Origin: Xanthobacteraceae bacterium
GTDB taxonomy: Bacteria > Pseudomonadota > Alphaproteobacteria > Rhizobiales > Xanthobacteraceae
DNA length: 14,209 nt
Assembly: GCA_030043175.1 (NCBI GenBank)
Contig: JASHYD010000902.1
Location: forward strand, 1-14,209
Direction: 5' to 3'
Part shown: piece by piece, positions 7,297 to 13,981 of the stretch
How positions within the stretch are numbered: the stretch's first letter is position 1
Layout: the number at the start of each line of letters is the position of its first letter
Program-made: the position numbers and the translations under genes
The notes under the pieces: generated by a model
Databases searched by the model: none
Seen by the model: the letters and a program-made list of their open reading frames with translations, nothing else
What the model was told of the DNA's origin: nothing

Positions 7297-7411
7297 AATT
7301 TGACCCGGCCCAGAGGCGGCGCGCTTGCCATGGTCGAGACCTTTTCAATAGCCTACTAACCTGCACTTGGTTCGAGCGCCTGGCCCCGCTGACTGAGCCC
7401 AGGGTCAAATT
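7297..7411. repeat. Inverted repeat with 10-base perfect arms
   Basis: AATTTGACCC at 7297-7306 is matched by its exact reverse complement GGGTCAAATT at 7402-7411, with 95 bases between. Similarity extends weakly inward, with GGCCCAG after the left arm against TGGGCTCAG after the right arm read on the other strand. Outside the right arm, GATTTTTCGACAC reads on the - strand as a TGTCG-type end, a style common for IS21 elements. The pair may be the two ends of an element that lost its interior, or a small non-autonomous element. Confidence 0.5.
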
Positions 7412-7851
7412 GACGATTTTTCGACACGATGTCTCATCGCCTGAGGCGACGTCTCGCTGTGAAGAAGTACTGATCGCATCATGCTCGCAGATTGGTAATC
7501 GATCGGACCTGGATCATCGGCGACTGGAGCAAAGGCCCGGCGGGGTGGCCTTCACGTTAGATAACAGTCAGCGGAGGTAGAGAGCGACAAGCGCAAGGAC
7601 GGACCAAAGCTTGCCGACGCAATTGCGGCATGCAGCTGCATGATCGCACCAATGCCGCCCTCGGTGCCGCTAAGCATCGGGCCTGAAGCTGCCGGGGAGG
7701 CTACCGCGCTCGCGCCAAGCTGGACCCACTAAGGCTCAAACTAAGAAGACTCTGCCCGGATGATAGCCGGCCTACAGGCGAAAGCATAACGCCGCTGCCG
7801 GGGGCATTTCATTGGATTGAATGAACGTCGCGTCACAACCCCACCGCGCGA

Positions 7852-7905
7852 ATGCACGTCAGGGCAACGGAGGTTGGGGTGGACCTCGCCAAAAGAGCCC
7901 TATGA
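7852..7905 (+). pseudogene. Possible N-terminal scrap of an IS110-type transposase
   Basis: From ATG 7852 the frame reads MHVRATEVGVDLAKRAL and then stops. IS110-family transposases begin with a short leader followed by VGIDLAKNVFQ, where the Asp is catalytic in the DEDD domain. Only about ten residues match, so the call is weak. The flanking sequence does not continue the transposase in another frame as far as I can see. Confidence 0.25.
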
Positions 7906-7980
7906 ACTGCGCCCCCGCTGATCATCTACCGCCATGCCATCGGACAGTTCTCGACGTTGCTACATGCGCGAGGCGGGTAC

Positions 7981-8367
7981 TCACGTCACCGGATAGATTG
8001 AACGCCCGACGAGGGCCGATTTGAGCGCGCGGCTAACGACATCCGGCGTTACGGGCTTTTCCACCCGGCTCACGTTGGCGTGGCGAGCCGGAACGTCACG
8101 AGCACCGTACCCTGTCAGGAATACGAACGGGATATCGCGGGCAGCCAGAACATCGGCGATCTCGAAAGTCTTATTGCCCATCAGTTTAATGTCGAGGGTT
8201 GCGCCGTCCAGGTGCGTATTCGAGATTAAATCGACCGCGGCGTCCACACTCGCCACCGGTCCGATCACCTGGGCTCCCTCGGCAGTCATCTGATAGGCGA
8301 GTTGGTCGGCGATCAGCGGCTCGTCCTCGACAATCAATACGCGTTTGCCGGCGAGATGGTTTGTCAT
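7981..8367 (-). CDS. Single-domain response regulator, FATGUY-like
   Basis: 128 residues, one receiver domain and nothing else. Acidic pocket E14/D15, phospho-acceptor D59 in TLDIKL, T85 within PFVFLTGYG (80-88), and K104-P105. The PFxFxTGY stretch resembles the FATGUY class of stand-alone receivers common in alphaproteobacteria, several of which are tied to general-stress or cell-cycle phosphorelays. Here a Leu replaces the first Ala of the motif. A longer frame opens at 8514, but its extra 49 residues have no receiver homology; ATG 8367 begins just before the first beta strand. The ribosome binding site is weak (AGGGGG 15 bases upstream, or GACGAG nearer). A possible EcfG promoter lies at 8406-8430. 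It may exchange phosphate with the hybrid kinase encoded in the neighbouring operon (inference). Confidence 0.85.
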   Translation of the reverse strand: MTNHLAGKRVLIVEDEPLIADQLAYQMTAEGAQVIGPVASVDAAVDLISNTHLDGATLDIKLMGNKTFEIADVLAARDIPFVFLTGYGARDVPARHANVSRVEKPVTPDVVSRALKSALVGRSIYPVT

Positions 8368-8405
8368 TGCTCGTCGTAGCCCCCTGTCCCCTCCACTACC
8401 ACAGT

Positions 8406-8430
8406 AATGAAGCAGCACGCGGCGAGTTCC
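8406..8430 (-). promoter_or_regulatory. Possible EcfG promoter before the stand-alone receiver
   Basis: Read on the - strand, GGAAC (8430-8426) is followed after exactly 16 bases by CATT (8409-8406). The EcfG consensus is GGAAC-N16/17-CGTT, so there is one mismatch in the -10. The -10 ends 39 bases before ATG 8367, a normal leader length. The context, a FATGUY-like receiver, makes stress-sigma control plausible but not shown. Confidence 0.4.
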
Positions 8431-8816
8431 GTCAAGCAAAGCCTGGCCTCCCGATTGACGCAAAGTCAGGCCACTGGGCCCCCGCAACACCCAAATCCCG
8501 ACATGTTTCCGCAACGCGCCGCCGCTCGAGGCGGGTGAACCGGTTTGAGCGCACCAGTTTGAGAGGAACCAATGCCTCCCTCATGAGACGACGCCAGTTC
8601 GAACGCCTCGAAGCCCGCCAAATCGACCAACCCGATCGAGGTCACAATGGCGGGCGTTGCGAGGCGGACCCGCCCCCGGCCGCTCCATGACGCGATGGTG
8701 GCAGGCGTGTCCTAGCTGGTCCTAGGTGACACCGCGGCTATTCACGCCGCGCGACGTTGACTTCGTTCTCATCAGCGTCTTACGACTCAGCCCAAAGCTG
8801 GCGTTCATTAGCAGCG
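8431..8816. other. Gap between the receiver and the COG4705-type gene
   Basis: No gene recognised. A + frame covering 8199-8690 is arginine-rich and is mostly antisense to the receiver gene. A short interrupted repeat of CCTAG type is seen near 8712-8727. TTAGC-AGC-GCTAA at about 8808-8820 forms a five-pair hairpin at the end of the next - strand gene, but no T-run follows, so I do not call a terminator. Confidence 0.4.
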
Positions 8817-9605
8817 CTAATCGCTGACAGGGACTCTAGATAGTTGCGGATGCTTCCCCGCGCGCTGCGGCAGAACGAACAGGCACAAGATGATGAAAGC
8901 GGCGATCCCGGCTGAAGCAAGTGGTCGGCTGAGCTCTAGGCCACCTTCCTCGATCGGCTTATCAAGAAAATCGCCAACAGTGGCGCCGAGCGGTCGGGTC
9001 AGGATAAATGCCACCCAGAATAGCAGAGCGTGCGACACGTTGGTCCAATAGTACAGCCCGGTGACGATCGCGAGTCCGGCGGCAAAGACAAGTGCACCGC
9101 CCGCATACCCAAGCGCTTCAGTATCCGCAGTCCAATCGCCAAGCGCCGTCCCCAGCGTCTGCGAGCAAGTGATGGCTGCCCAATAGAAAGCTTCGATTTT
9201 CGGGGTGGCCACCGTGTTGACCGAAATGGTGCTCTCCGACCAGTACCACGCGCCCAACACCACGATTAGGGAAATGAGCAGCAGCGTCGAACCGCCCGCA
9301 TAGCCAATGCCGAGCGAGCGGTCGGCGAAATCGGCCAGAGTGGTGCCGAAAGTGGTTGAGGCGACAATTGTTGCCCAATAGAGCGCCGGCTCGAATTTCC
9401 GTACGACAATGTGCGCAATCACAAGTGCAATCAGCAGGCCGAGGAAAAGCGCGGTCCCGGCTAGGTAGCTCCACCCTAGCGTCATCGTGACTGTGTCCCC
9501 GCCGGTCTCTCCAAGGGTCGTTGCGGCAATCTTGATAACCCAGAATCCAAGGGTGACCTCGGGGACTTTGCTAAGCACGTCATCCTTAAACTTGTCGTTC
9601 ATCAT
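8817..9605 (-). CDS. COG4705-type integral membrane protein with fourfold repeat
   Basis: 262 residues with about eight hydrophobic helices and short loops. Four internal repeats each place a TLGxxxGD-like motif at the start of a helix: TLGETGGD (30-37), TFGTTLAD (85-92), TLGTALGD (150-157) and PLGATVGD (205-212). Each is followed by a small-residue stretch such as LGYAGG. This is the pattern of the COG4705 membrane proteins, which have no assigned function. The four buried Asp residues suggest a cation or proton site (inference). I chose ATG 9605 because GGAGGGGG sits six bases upstream. ATG 9602 is equally compatible, while an upstream start at 9647 would put this strong site inside the gene. 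The N-terminal 20 residues are hydrophilic and probably cytoplasmic. It is not visibly linked to the stressosome operon. Confidence 0.85.
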   Translation of the reverse strand: MMNDKFKDDVLSKVPEVTLGFWVIKIAATTLGETGGDTVTMTLGWSYLAGTALFLGLLIALVIAHIVVRKFEPALYWATIVASTTFGTTLADFADRSLGIGYAGGSTLLLISLIVVLGAWYWSESTISVNTVATPKIEAFYWAAITCSQTLGTALGDWTADTEALGYAGGALVFAAGLAIVTGLYYWTNVSHALLFWVAFILTRPLGATVGDFLDKPIEEGGLELSRPLASAGIAAFIILCLFVLPQRAGKHPQLSRVPVSD

Positions 9606-9671
9606 GTTCCCCCTCCGGATTCCGCGAAGGGCAACCATAACTGCCAAAAAGTGGCACCTTTGAAGCTTTTT

Positions 9672-9853
9672 TTAAAAATCGCTCGGACGGCGCAACCGAT
9701 AAAGGAGGCGCTCAAGTGCCGCGTCGGTTAACTCCGCCGCCAGCGGCCATGTAACGCCCGCCCGCAGGATGCCGTCTTTAGCCGCTGTCGCGCTCGGACC
9801 GAGGTTGGCCGCAATCTTGCGCTTCGACAAACCGTTGGCGCCGGCAATCGGAA
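9672..9853 (-). pseudogene. Remnant of an IS21-family transposase gene (istA N-terminus)
   Basis: Read leftward from about 9853, the frame gives a helix-turn-helix stretch ANGLSKRKIAANLG, then AGVTWPLAAELTDAALERLLY, and ends at TAA 9674-9672. Rhizobial IS21 IstA proteins carry near-identical phrases of the type GLSKRKIAASLG and WPLPxELxDAALExLLYP close to their N-terminus. About five residues are missing between the two blocks and the large catalytic part is absent. No start codon is available, so this is a dead fragment. It lies just upstream of the COG4705-type gene and marks this flank as an insertion site. Confidence 0.6.
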
Positions 9854-9962
9854 ATACGTCCGAGGCGCGCCGACATCCAAGTCGGGCGTGTCAGGTTACT
9901 CTTTCGTAGCCGCGGACAAGGTGTTGCTCGGCATCAAAGCGGGCCGACCGAGCCAGAGGCGC

Positions 9963-10283
9963 TCATTGGGCATCTGGCCGATGCAACGTTTCGAGTACCC
10001 GCCGTCCGGCATCCGTGATCGTGACGCGGCCAAGCTCGATCGTCTGGTCGCCAGACTTAATGGCTTCACGCTGAACTGTCGCGAGCCCGCTACGAAGGAG
10101 GCGGCCTAACATATGAGGTGTGACCCCGTTCGCGAACAGAAGCACCTCCGTGAGGCCGCTCTGACTGTTTGCAAGCAATTCAAGTGCTCGGCGCCGTTCC
10201 GCGCTAAGACGACGTTTTCGGGGGGGCACCGTCACTTGTGGCTCTTCATAGGTCGGCTCGATTCCGCTACGGCCAGCGACCAT
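9963..10283 (-). CDS. Small hypothetical protein, winged-helix-like
   Basis: 106 residues. The core, about residues 24-100, reads RRLSAERRRALELLANSQSG, a GLTEVLLFANG segment, LGRLLRSGLATV, and finally ELGRVTITDAGRRVLE. Helices followed by a strand and an ITDxGRR ending recall a winged-helix fold of the kind that ends in ITPEGRRAL. Similar proteins recur in several copies in Bradyrhizobium genomes with no assigned role (from memory). The first 20 residues are Pro/Glu-rich and may not be translated; GTG codons at residues 17 and 19 are alternatives to ATG 10283. No strong ribosome binding site was seen. It is probably real, with unknown function; DNA binding is only a guess. Confidence 0.6.
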   Translation of the reverse strand: MVAGRSGIEPTYEEPQVTVPPRKRRLSAERRRALELLANSQSGLTEVLLFANGVTPHMLGRLLRSGLATVQREAIKSGDQTIELGRVTITDAGRRVLETLHRPDAQ

Positions 10284-11016
10284 ATCGAACGATCCGCGGT
10301 CCTGTGCTGAGGGACGGATCGGGGACCGAGTGAGACCTCAATCCGCCAAGAGGGCGTCGAGAAGGGGGGACTGGCTCACGCGCGGCGCCTGTCCCGTTCC
10401 AAGGGCCACACCAAAGATATGACGCGGCCGACATCAGGCATTCCGTGGACGGAAAAATGGCCGCCGATCCAAGGTAGCAGAGGTGTTGCAATCTAGATAC
10501 TAGGGCGGCGCACCCGAGATCTTCGTAATATCAATCTCTTACGGTTTGCACGGTCGATCATTCCGACGTCTCTCACGGAGGCGTGAGACACAAATACTGC
10601 GAAGTGTTGCCCAATGGACACGCACCCTGTATCCTTCGCGAATTCGCCGTGAAGCCGCCCCGCTGACACGGCTTTAATTGCCGCTCAAGCGGCCGCATGA
10701 ATGAACGAATGGCGCAACCTGCCACGTGCGCAAAACCAGAGGTGCGCGCTCAAACCTGGACAGGGGCAAGAATGTTAAGTCAATAGCCAGTTGACTTTGC
10801 GTGCGCTTCTATGGCTGCCGGTGCGGATTTTGAGCATCACCTGGCTAAGCCCAAGCAGTGGCCCGTCTCTGCCGTTCGACTGGCGGCGTGATATTTAAAA
10901 GCGCCCTATGCCGGCGAGCGGGGGTTTTCGCAAGCGAGTTGGGTCCCGTAAGTTGCAACCATTTGGGTAATGGCACGTTGCTTTCCCCGCGGCCTTCATC
11001 TTTAGGATGATTAAGC
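10284..11016. other. Long non-coding stretch with one hairpin
   Basis: No gene is recognisable over about 730 bases. Frames on both strands are short and of mixed composition. The only clear structure is a hairpin at 10571-10588, with arms TCTCACG and CGTGAGA and loop GAGG; no T-run follows it. The last 40 bases contain the ribosome binding region of the small secreted protein gene (AGGATGA). Confidence 0.5.
10571..10588. repeat. Short hairpin, 7-base stem
   Basis: TCTCACG at 10571-10577 and CGTGAGA at 10582-10588 pair perfectly around GAGG. It is not followed by T residues on either strand, so it is not a standard terminator. It could be an operator or a chance palindrome. Confidence 0.4.
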
Positions 11017-11223
11017 ATGAGGCTCATGATAATTGCGACGGTAGCTGCAACAGCGATCGTGTCGGTTTGTGGTTCAGCTAGCGCTGTTAGTCCTGCGTGT
11101 GCCAGCCGATGTGAGGAATATAAGGGCAGCGGAGAGCGGGCCTGTCATGCACTTGACGATTATGAGGCTTGCATGAGACAGGTCACGGAAGCAGCGGCAG
11201 CCTGTTTCAGAAATTGTAAGTAG
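11017..11223 (+). CDS. Small secreted six-cysteine protein
   Basis: 68 residues. A signal peptide is evident: basic Arg2, a hydrophobic core at about 3-18 and a likely signal peptidase I site after Ala-Ser-Ala23. The mature part of 45 residues contains six cysteines (28, 32, 43, 52, 63, 67) with spacing CX3C-X10-C-X8-C-X10-CX3C, which is symmetric about its centre. Paired CX3C motifs on two helices usually form two disulphides in a helical hairpin, here perhaps with a third bond between C43 and C52 (inference). It is therefore probably a periplasmic or exported disulphide-rich miniprotein. Cys18 lies within the hydrophobic core without a good lipobox. AGGA upstream of ATG 11017 is a reasonable ribosome binding site; ATG 11026 is an alternative. 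No function is known to me, and no partner gene is adjacent. Confidence 0.7.
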   Translation: MRLMIIATVAATAIVSVCGSASAVSPACASRCEEYKGSGERACHALDDYEACMRQVTEAAAACFRNCK

Positions 11224-12336
11224 GACTCGAGTGCTCTTATTCTACGAAAGTTTTTCTGAGGGCGAGCAACGTCAGTCTATGCCTTTGGTCTAAGCACTAA
11301 AAGGCAACGCTCCAGTCCCTATCCCTGATCAGAAAACCTGACCACCCCAAACGTTTTCACGCACTACGATCGCGGCTCGGTGCCGGCATAGGCAAACCTG
11401 CATAGCTTGCATTTGAACGCTGTCAGGTTCTGGGCGAGGGCCGACAAATTGCGTGCAGCAAAATGCTTGGCCGCTCGCAAACGGGGGCAAATGACCCTCG
11501 TTCGTGGATGCGGACCTTCGCTCTTGCGTACTTATGGACGCTGTGAGTGGCTGTCCAAGCGGAAAAATGAGCGACGTACCATCCCTGTCGGGACTGACGG
11601 TCGCCTGCACTGGGTTTGAGTCCTGCTAATCCGAATCAATCAAATCGATGCTGATTTTTGCTCATTGGAGCTGTGGGTATGTGGACAGGGCTCTTGCGTT
11701 ATCCACATGTCCACAGGCTGACACGTGCCGCACACGCCAGACGTCGAGGCAGCATCAGTGCTCGTCAAATCGGCGGGAGGGGCAGGCTCGCAAAGCGGAG
11801 CACTGAAGATTGTCGGAGCTGAGAAAAGCAGAGCACAGGCTTTCTATACCTCGAATCTACTGCGCGGAATGCGTGGAGGACTCTTCTTGCAGGATGCTCC
11901 GGAGCGTGCGCTGTCAATGTCAGGTTCTTGTCCTTCGGCGATGTGACCGCGGCCAGCCCTGGCGCACGGGAATCTGCGCGCATGAAGCCCGCCGCCACCG
12001 GCAACGGGAAGCTCGGCGGACCTAACCGGCGACTCCCCGCCCTGCATGCTGAACGAAATTGTCGCTAACGTACCGACGGCTCCACCGCGTGACAGAATCA
12101 TAGTCTAGCCAACGAGACTGAGCTGGGCTCGGCTGTCAACGTGGCTTTGAGTGAGACGCAATTGCGGACGCCAAACTCACCGCGGCATGATCACGCCGCT
12201 TGCCAACGGAATCGTGTTCGAGCCGCTGCGCCATCATTCTAGGGCAGCCAAGCTGTCTTGATCGAGTTTCGCAGCGTCCCAAATTCGGCCTGCACGTTCC
12301 CTTCCGGAATAGGATGGGAATCATAATCCTTTAACC
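11224..12336. other. 1.1-kb stretch without a convincing gene
   Basis: Frames at 11329-11610 (-), 11407-11619 (+), 11725-11946 (+) and 11844-12101 (-) overlap each other and none resembles a known protein. The segment 11224-11720 looks less GC-rich than the genes around it. The only structured element is the DnaA-box dyad at 11671-11716. The stretch may be an island of decayed mobile DNA. Confidence 0.5.
11671..11716. repeat. Dyad of DnaA-box-like sequences
   Basis: A perfect DnaA box, TTATCCACA, lies at 11699-11707. Three further nine-base matches with two mismatches each flank it: 11672-11680 and 11680-11688 in reverse orientation, and 11707-11715 forward. Nested inverted arms join the two halves: CTGTGG (11671-11676) with CCACAG (11711-11716), and GTGGACA (11681-11687) with TGTCCAC (11708-11714). 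No replication initiator or partition gene is next to it. It could be a DnaA-binding site, an origin relic or the conserved end of a mobile element. Confidence 0.5.
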
Positions 12337-12768
12337 ATGTTCCAGGATGGCTCGGAACACAGATCGGCTTCCGATGGTTGTGCGGGCGCGCCGGACCTCT
12401 CCGGTCGATCAGGCGCGTGCCCCGGTCCCATTCGCCGCCGCAACGTGGGACCGGGGTTTCCTATTTCGCACGGCCGCCGACATTTTGAGGCGTCGCGACT
12501 GCTAGAAACCGCTACGCTGTGGGTACGTAGGCGCCTAAGCTCGACGGCCCGCACCGATCTCAAGCGCAGATGGCCGCATCACGTGGCGCTCCCGGCCGAA
12601 AGAGTGCGGGGCCTCTATTTTGCGCGGCCGGTGTCCTATCGCCAACGCCGCTCACGTGCTCCCTTGCGCTGCGACGATAGTGTTCTGCTTTTGCTAAAGC
12701 CGGAAAACGCCCAGGCTTTTGCCTCGCACTTTGGTGCGAAGCGGTTGCCGACCGGCAGCCGGGGGTGA
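12337..12768 (+). CDS. Hypothetical protein, probably degraded at the N-terminus
   Basis: 143 codons from ATG 12337. Only the second half looks like protein: TDLKRRWPHHVALPAERVRGL (about 74-94) and, after a diverged middle, LKPENAQAFASHFGAKRLPTGSRG at the end. From memory, short Bradyrhizobium hypotheticals carry both phrases in that order and start only a few residues before the first. Here no ATG, GTG or TTG is placed to give that start, and the first 70 codons are Gly/Arg/Ser-rich filler. The middle also lacks the expected hydrophobic strand. This may be a decayed copy or an ORF translated from a poor start. No function is assigned. Confidence 0.35.
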   Translation: MFQDGSEHRSASDGCAGAPDLSGRSGACPGPIRRRNVGPGFPISHGRRHFEASRLLETATLWVRRRLSSTARTDLKRRWPHHVALPAERVRGLYFARPVSYRQRRSRAPLRCDDSVLLLLKPENAQAFASHFGAKRLPTGSRG

Positions 12769-13401
12769 CCCTGAAAACAAGCTGCCGCCCCACGTGGGGC
12801 CGGGGTATCGATTCGGACCGCCCGCGAAATCTTACTGGTACCGAGAATTGAAGATATCGTGGTTCTTACCAGCTCCTGTGACGCAATCCCTTTCACCCAA
12901 AGCATTTACAAAAGCCTGATCATAGCTTGACATCCCCAAGATGCATGTCTGAACCCGACGGTGCGTTAACGTGCTAGAGGCGGGGCTCTCGCGCACGAGA
13001 TATGTCTAAAGATTGAGGTGTAACGAGGGAGGCTTTTGCGGGCGTGGATATTTCCGCAGTCGCTAAATCCTTACACAGAGTATGAATTGTGATTAAGGTC
13101 ACTGCCGCGAAGACTAATCGACACATGTGATCGCCCTCTCTTGAAAAGGATCATAGGTGTTCCCTCGCAGCCTCCCAACCACCACAATTGACTTTGGGTT
13201 ACGGGAACAGCAAAAAACTCCATAACTGAAGCCGGCACTGTCGCCCGGGAACTCGATTTCTGGGAATACGAATGCTCCCGTCGTGAACTCTTGGCCGCGG
13301 GGCTAATTGCATTTACCGTCGAAAATGTGACACCCGACCGATGCCGAGCGTCTTGGCGCTTGCGGCCGAGGTGTCGAAATTACCGGGTGGGCCGGCGGAC
13401 A
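12769..13401. other. Intergenic stretch, nothing firm
   Basis: About 630 bases with frequent stops on both strands and moderate AT content around 12900-13300. No gene, promoter pair with correct spacing, or repeat was recognised. It precedes the polX remnant, so the upstream part of that gene, if it was ever here, is no longer readable. Confidence 0.45.
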
Positions 13402-13800
13402 GCCGCATTACGGCGTCACCCTGGCTGCTTGCGACTGGCTCGAAAGCGGGTATCGCATACCCACGCGAAATCGCAGTCAAACGAAACATGACCCTTGAGG
13501 AGCGGCTTATACCGCGGCGGCAAGGTCGTCGCAGAGGCGAGCGAAGAGGAGATTTACAAGGCGCTCGGGATGCAGCCGGTGGCCGCTAGAACTTCGCGAA
13601 GGACGGGACGAGATCGCCCGCGCGCCCTCCTGCAAATTGCCCAGGCTTGCCACCGTCGCGGATATCAAGGGCCATCCGGCACGCGCATACCCACCGTGCG
13701 ACGGCGTCGATACGCTGGAGACGAAGGCAAAGGCAATGCTTGCCCGCGGATCCGAGTCTCGGCGCGGACGGAAGCCTGGCGCTCCCGGGCCTCGAGGCGC
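13402..13800 (+). pseudogene. Frameshifted fragment of a PolX-type DNA polymerase
   Basis: Several frames must be combined to read a continuous PolX sequence. HYGVTL (about 13408-13425) corresponds to the FGAALQYF segment. LATGSKAGIAYPREIAVKRNMTLEER follows in another frame, up to 13505. GLYRGGKVVAEASEEEIYKALGMQPVA runs in a third frame at 13504-13585, then ELREGRDEIARA from 13589 with LPRLATVADIKG. A HAHTHRAT piece near 13680 is the start of the PHP domain, and DGVDTLETKAKAMLARGSE ends near 13755. At least four frame changes in 350 bases make it dead. In intact PolX proteins the polymerase domain is followed by a PHP 3'-5' exonuclease domain. Here only the linker between them and the first PHP motif remain; the catalytic polymerase part and most of the PHP domain are missing. 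Confidence 0.75.
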
Positions 13801-13981
13801 GTAGTGAGTCTCAACCGGTGCGGCCAGTTTGCGCGCAGCGGTGGCCGATCCAACCTGCCGGGCGTCGCGCATCCGGCGTTTTCACGCGGGGGGCCGATAT
13901 GCTCGCACCCAGCGCGGACCCTATGAGGGCGAGCCCATTCGATGCAAAAAGCCGATCTCGACGCGATCTACAGGGAGCTGC
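13801..13981. other. Junk joint between the polX and sulfite-oxidase remnants
   Basis: No recognisable coding sequence. A 29-codon + frame from ATG 13942 to 14031 (MQKADLDAIYRELRLAAAG...) has protein-like composition at its start but runs antisense to the oxidase remnant and is not recognised. Confidence 0.35.

Larger units (their letters stand above)
6978..7980. other. One-kilobase gap before the stressosome operon, with mobile-element debris
   Basis: No intact gene. The right part of the gap (from about 7240) contains a perfect 10-base inverted repeat and a transposase-like scrap, listed separately. The segment 6978-7230 should contain the promoter of the RsbR-like gene, read leftward. I found no GGAAC/CGTT pair at EcfG spacing there: a GGAAC at 7062-7058 on the - strand lacks a matching -10. 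A 112-codon + frame at 7242-7580 is interrupted in composition and resembles no family. Confidence 0.5.

Noticed and set aside
7365..7385. tRNA-like GGTTCGAGCGCC stretch
   Set aside because: No cloverleaf partner arms could be found around it.
7242..7580. 112-codon + strand frame spanning the inverted repeat
   Set aside because: It contains both repeat arms and has no protein-like features; probably a chance frame in mobile-element debris.
7981..8514. 177-residue version of the receiver protein
   Set aside because: The additional 49 residues have no receiver similarity and would cover the promoter-like element; ATG 8367 fits the domain start.
9618..9660. Sigma-54-like promoter (TGGCA...TTGC) before the COG4705-type gene on the - strand
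   Set aside because: The GG and GC elements are one base too far apart, and the spacing is strict for sigma-54.
11329..11619. Overlapping small frames on both strands
   Set aside because: Neither product resembles a family or has a ribosome binding site, and they are mutually exclusive.
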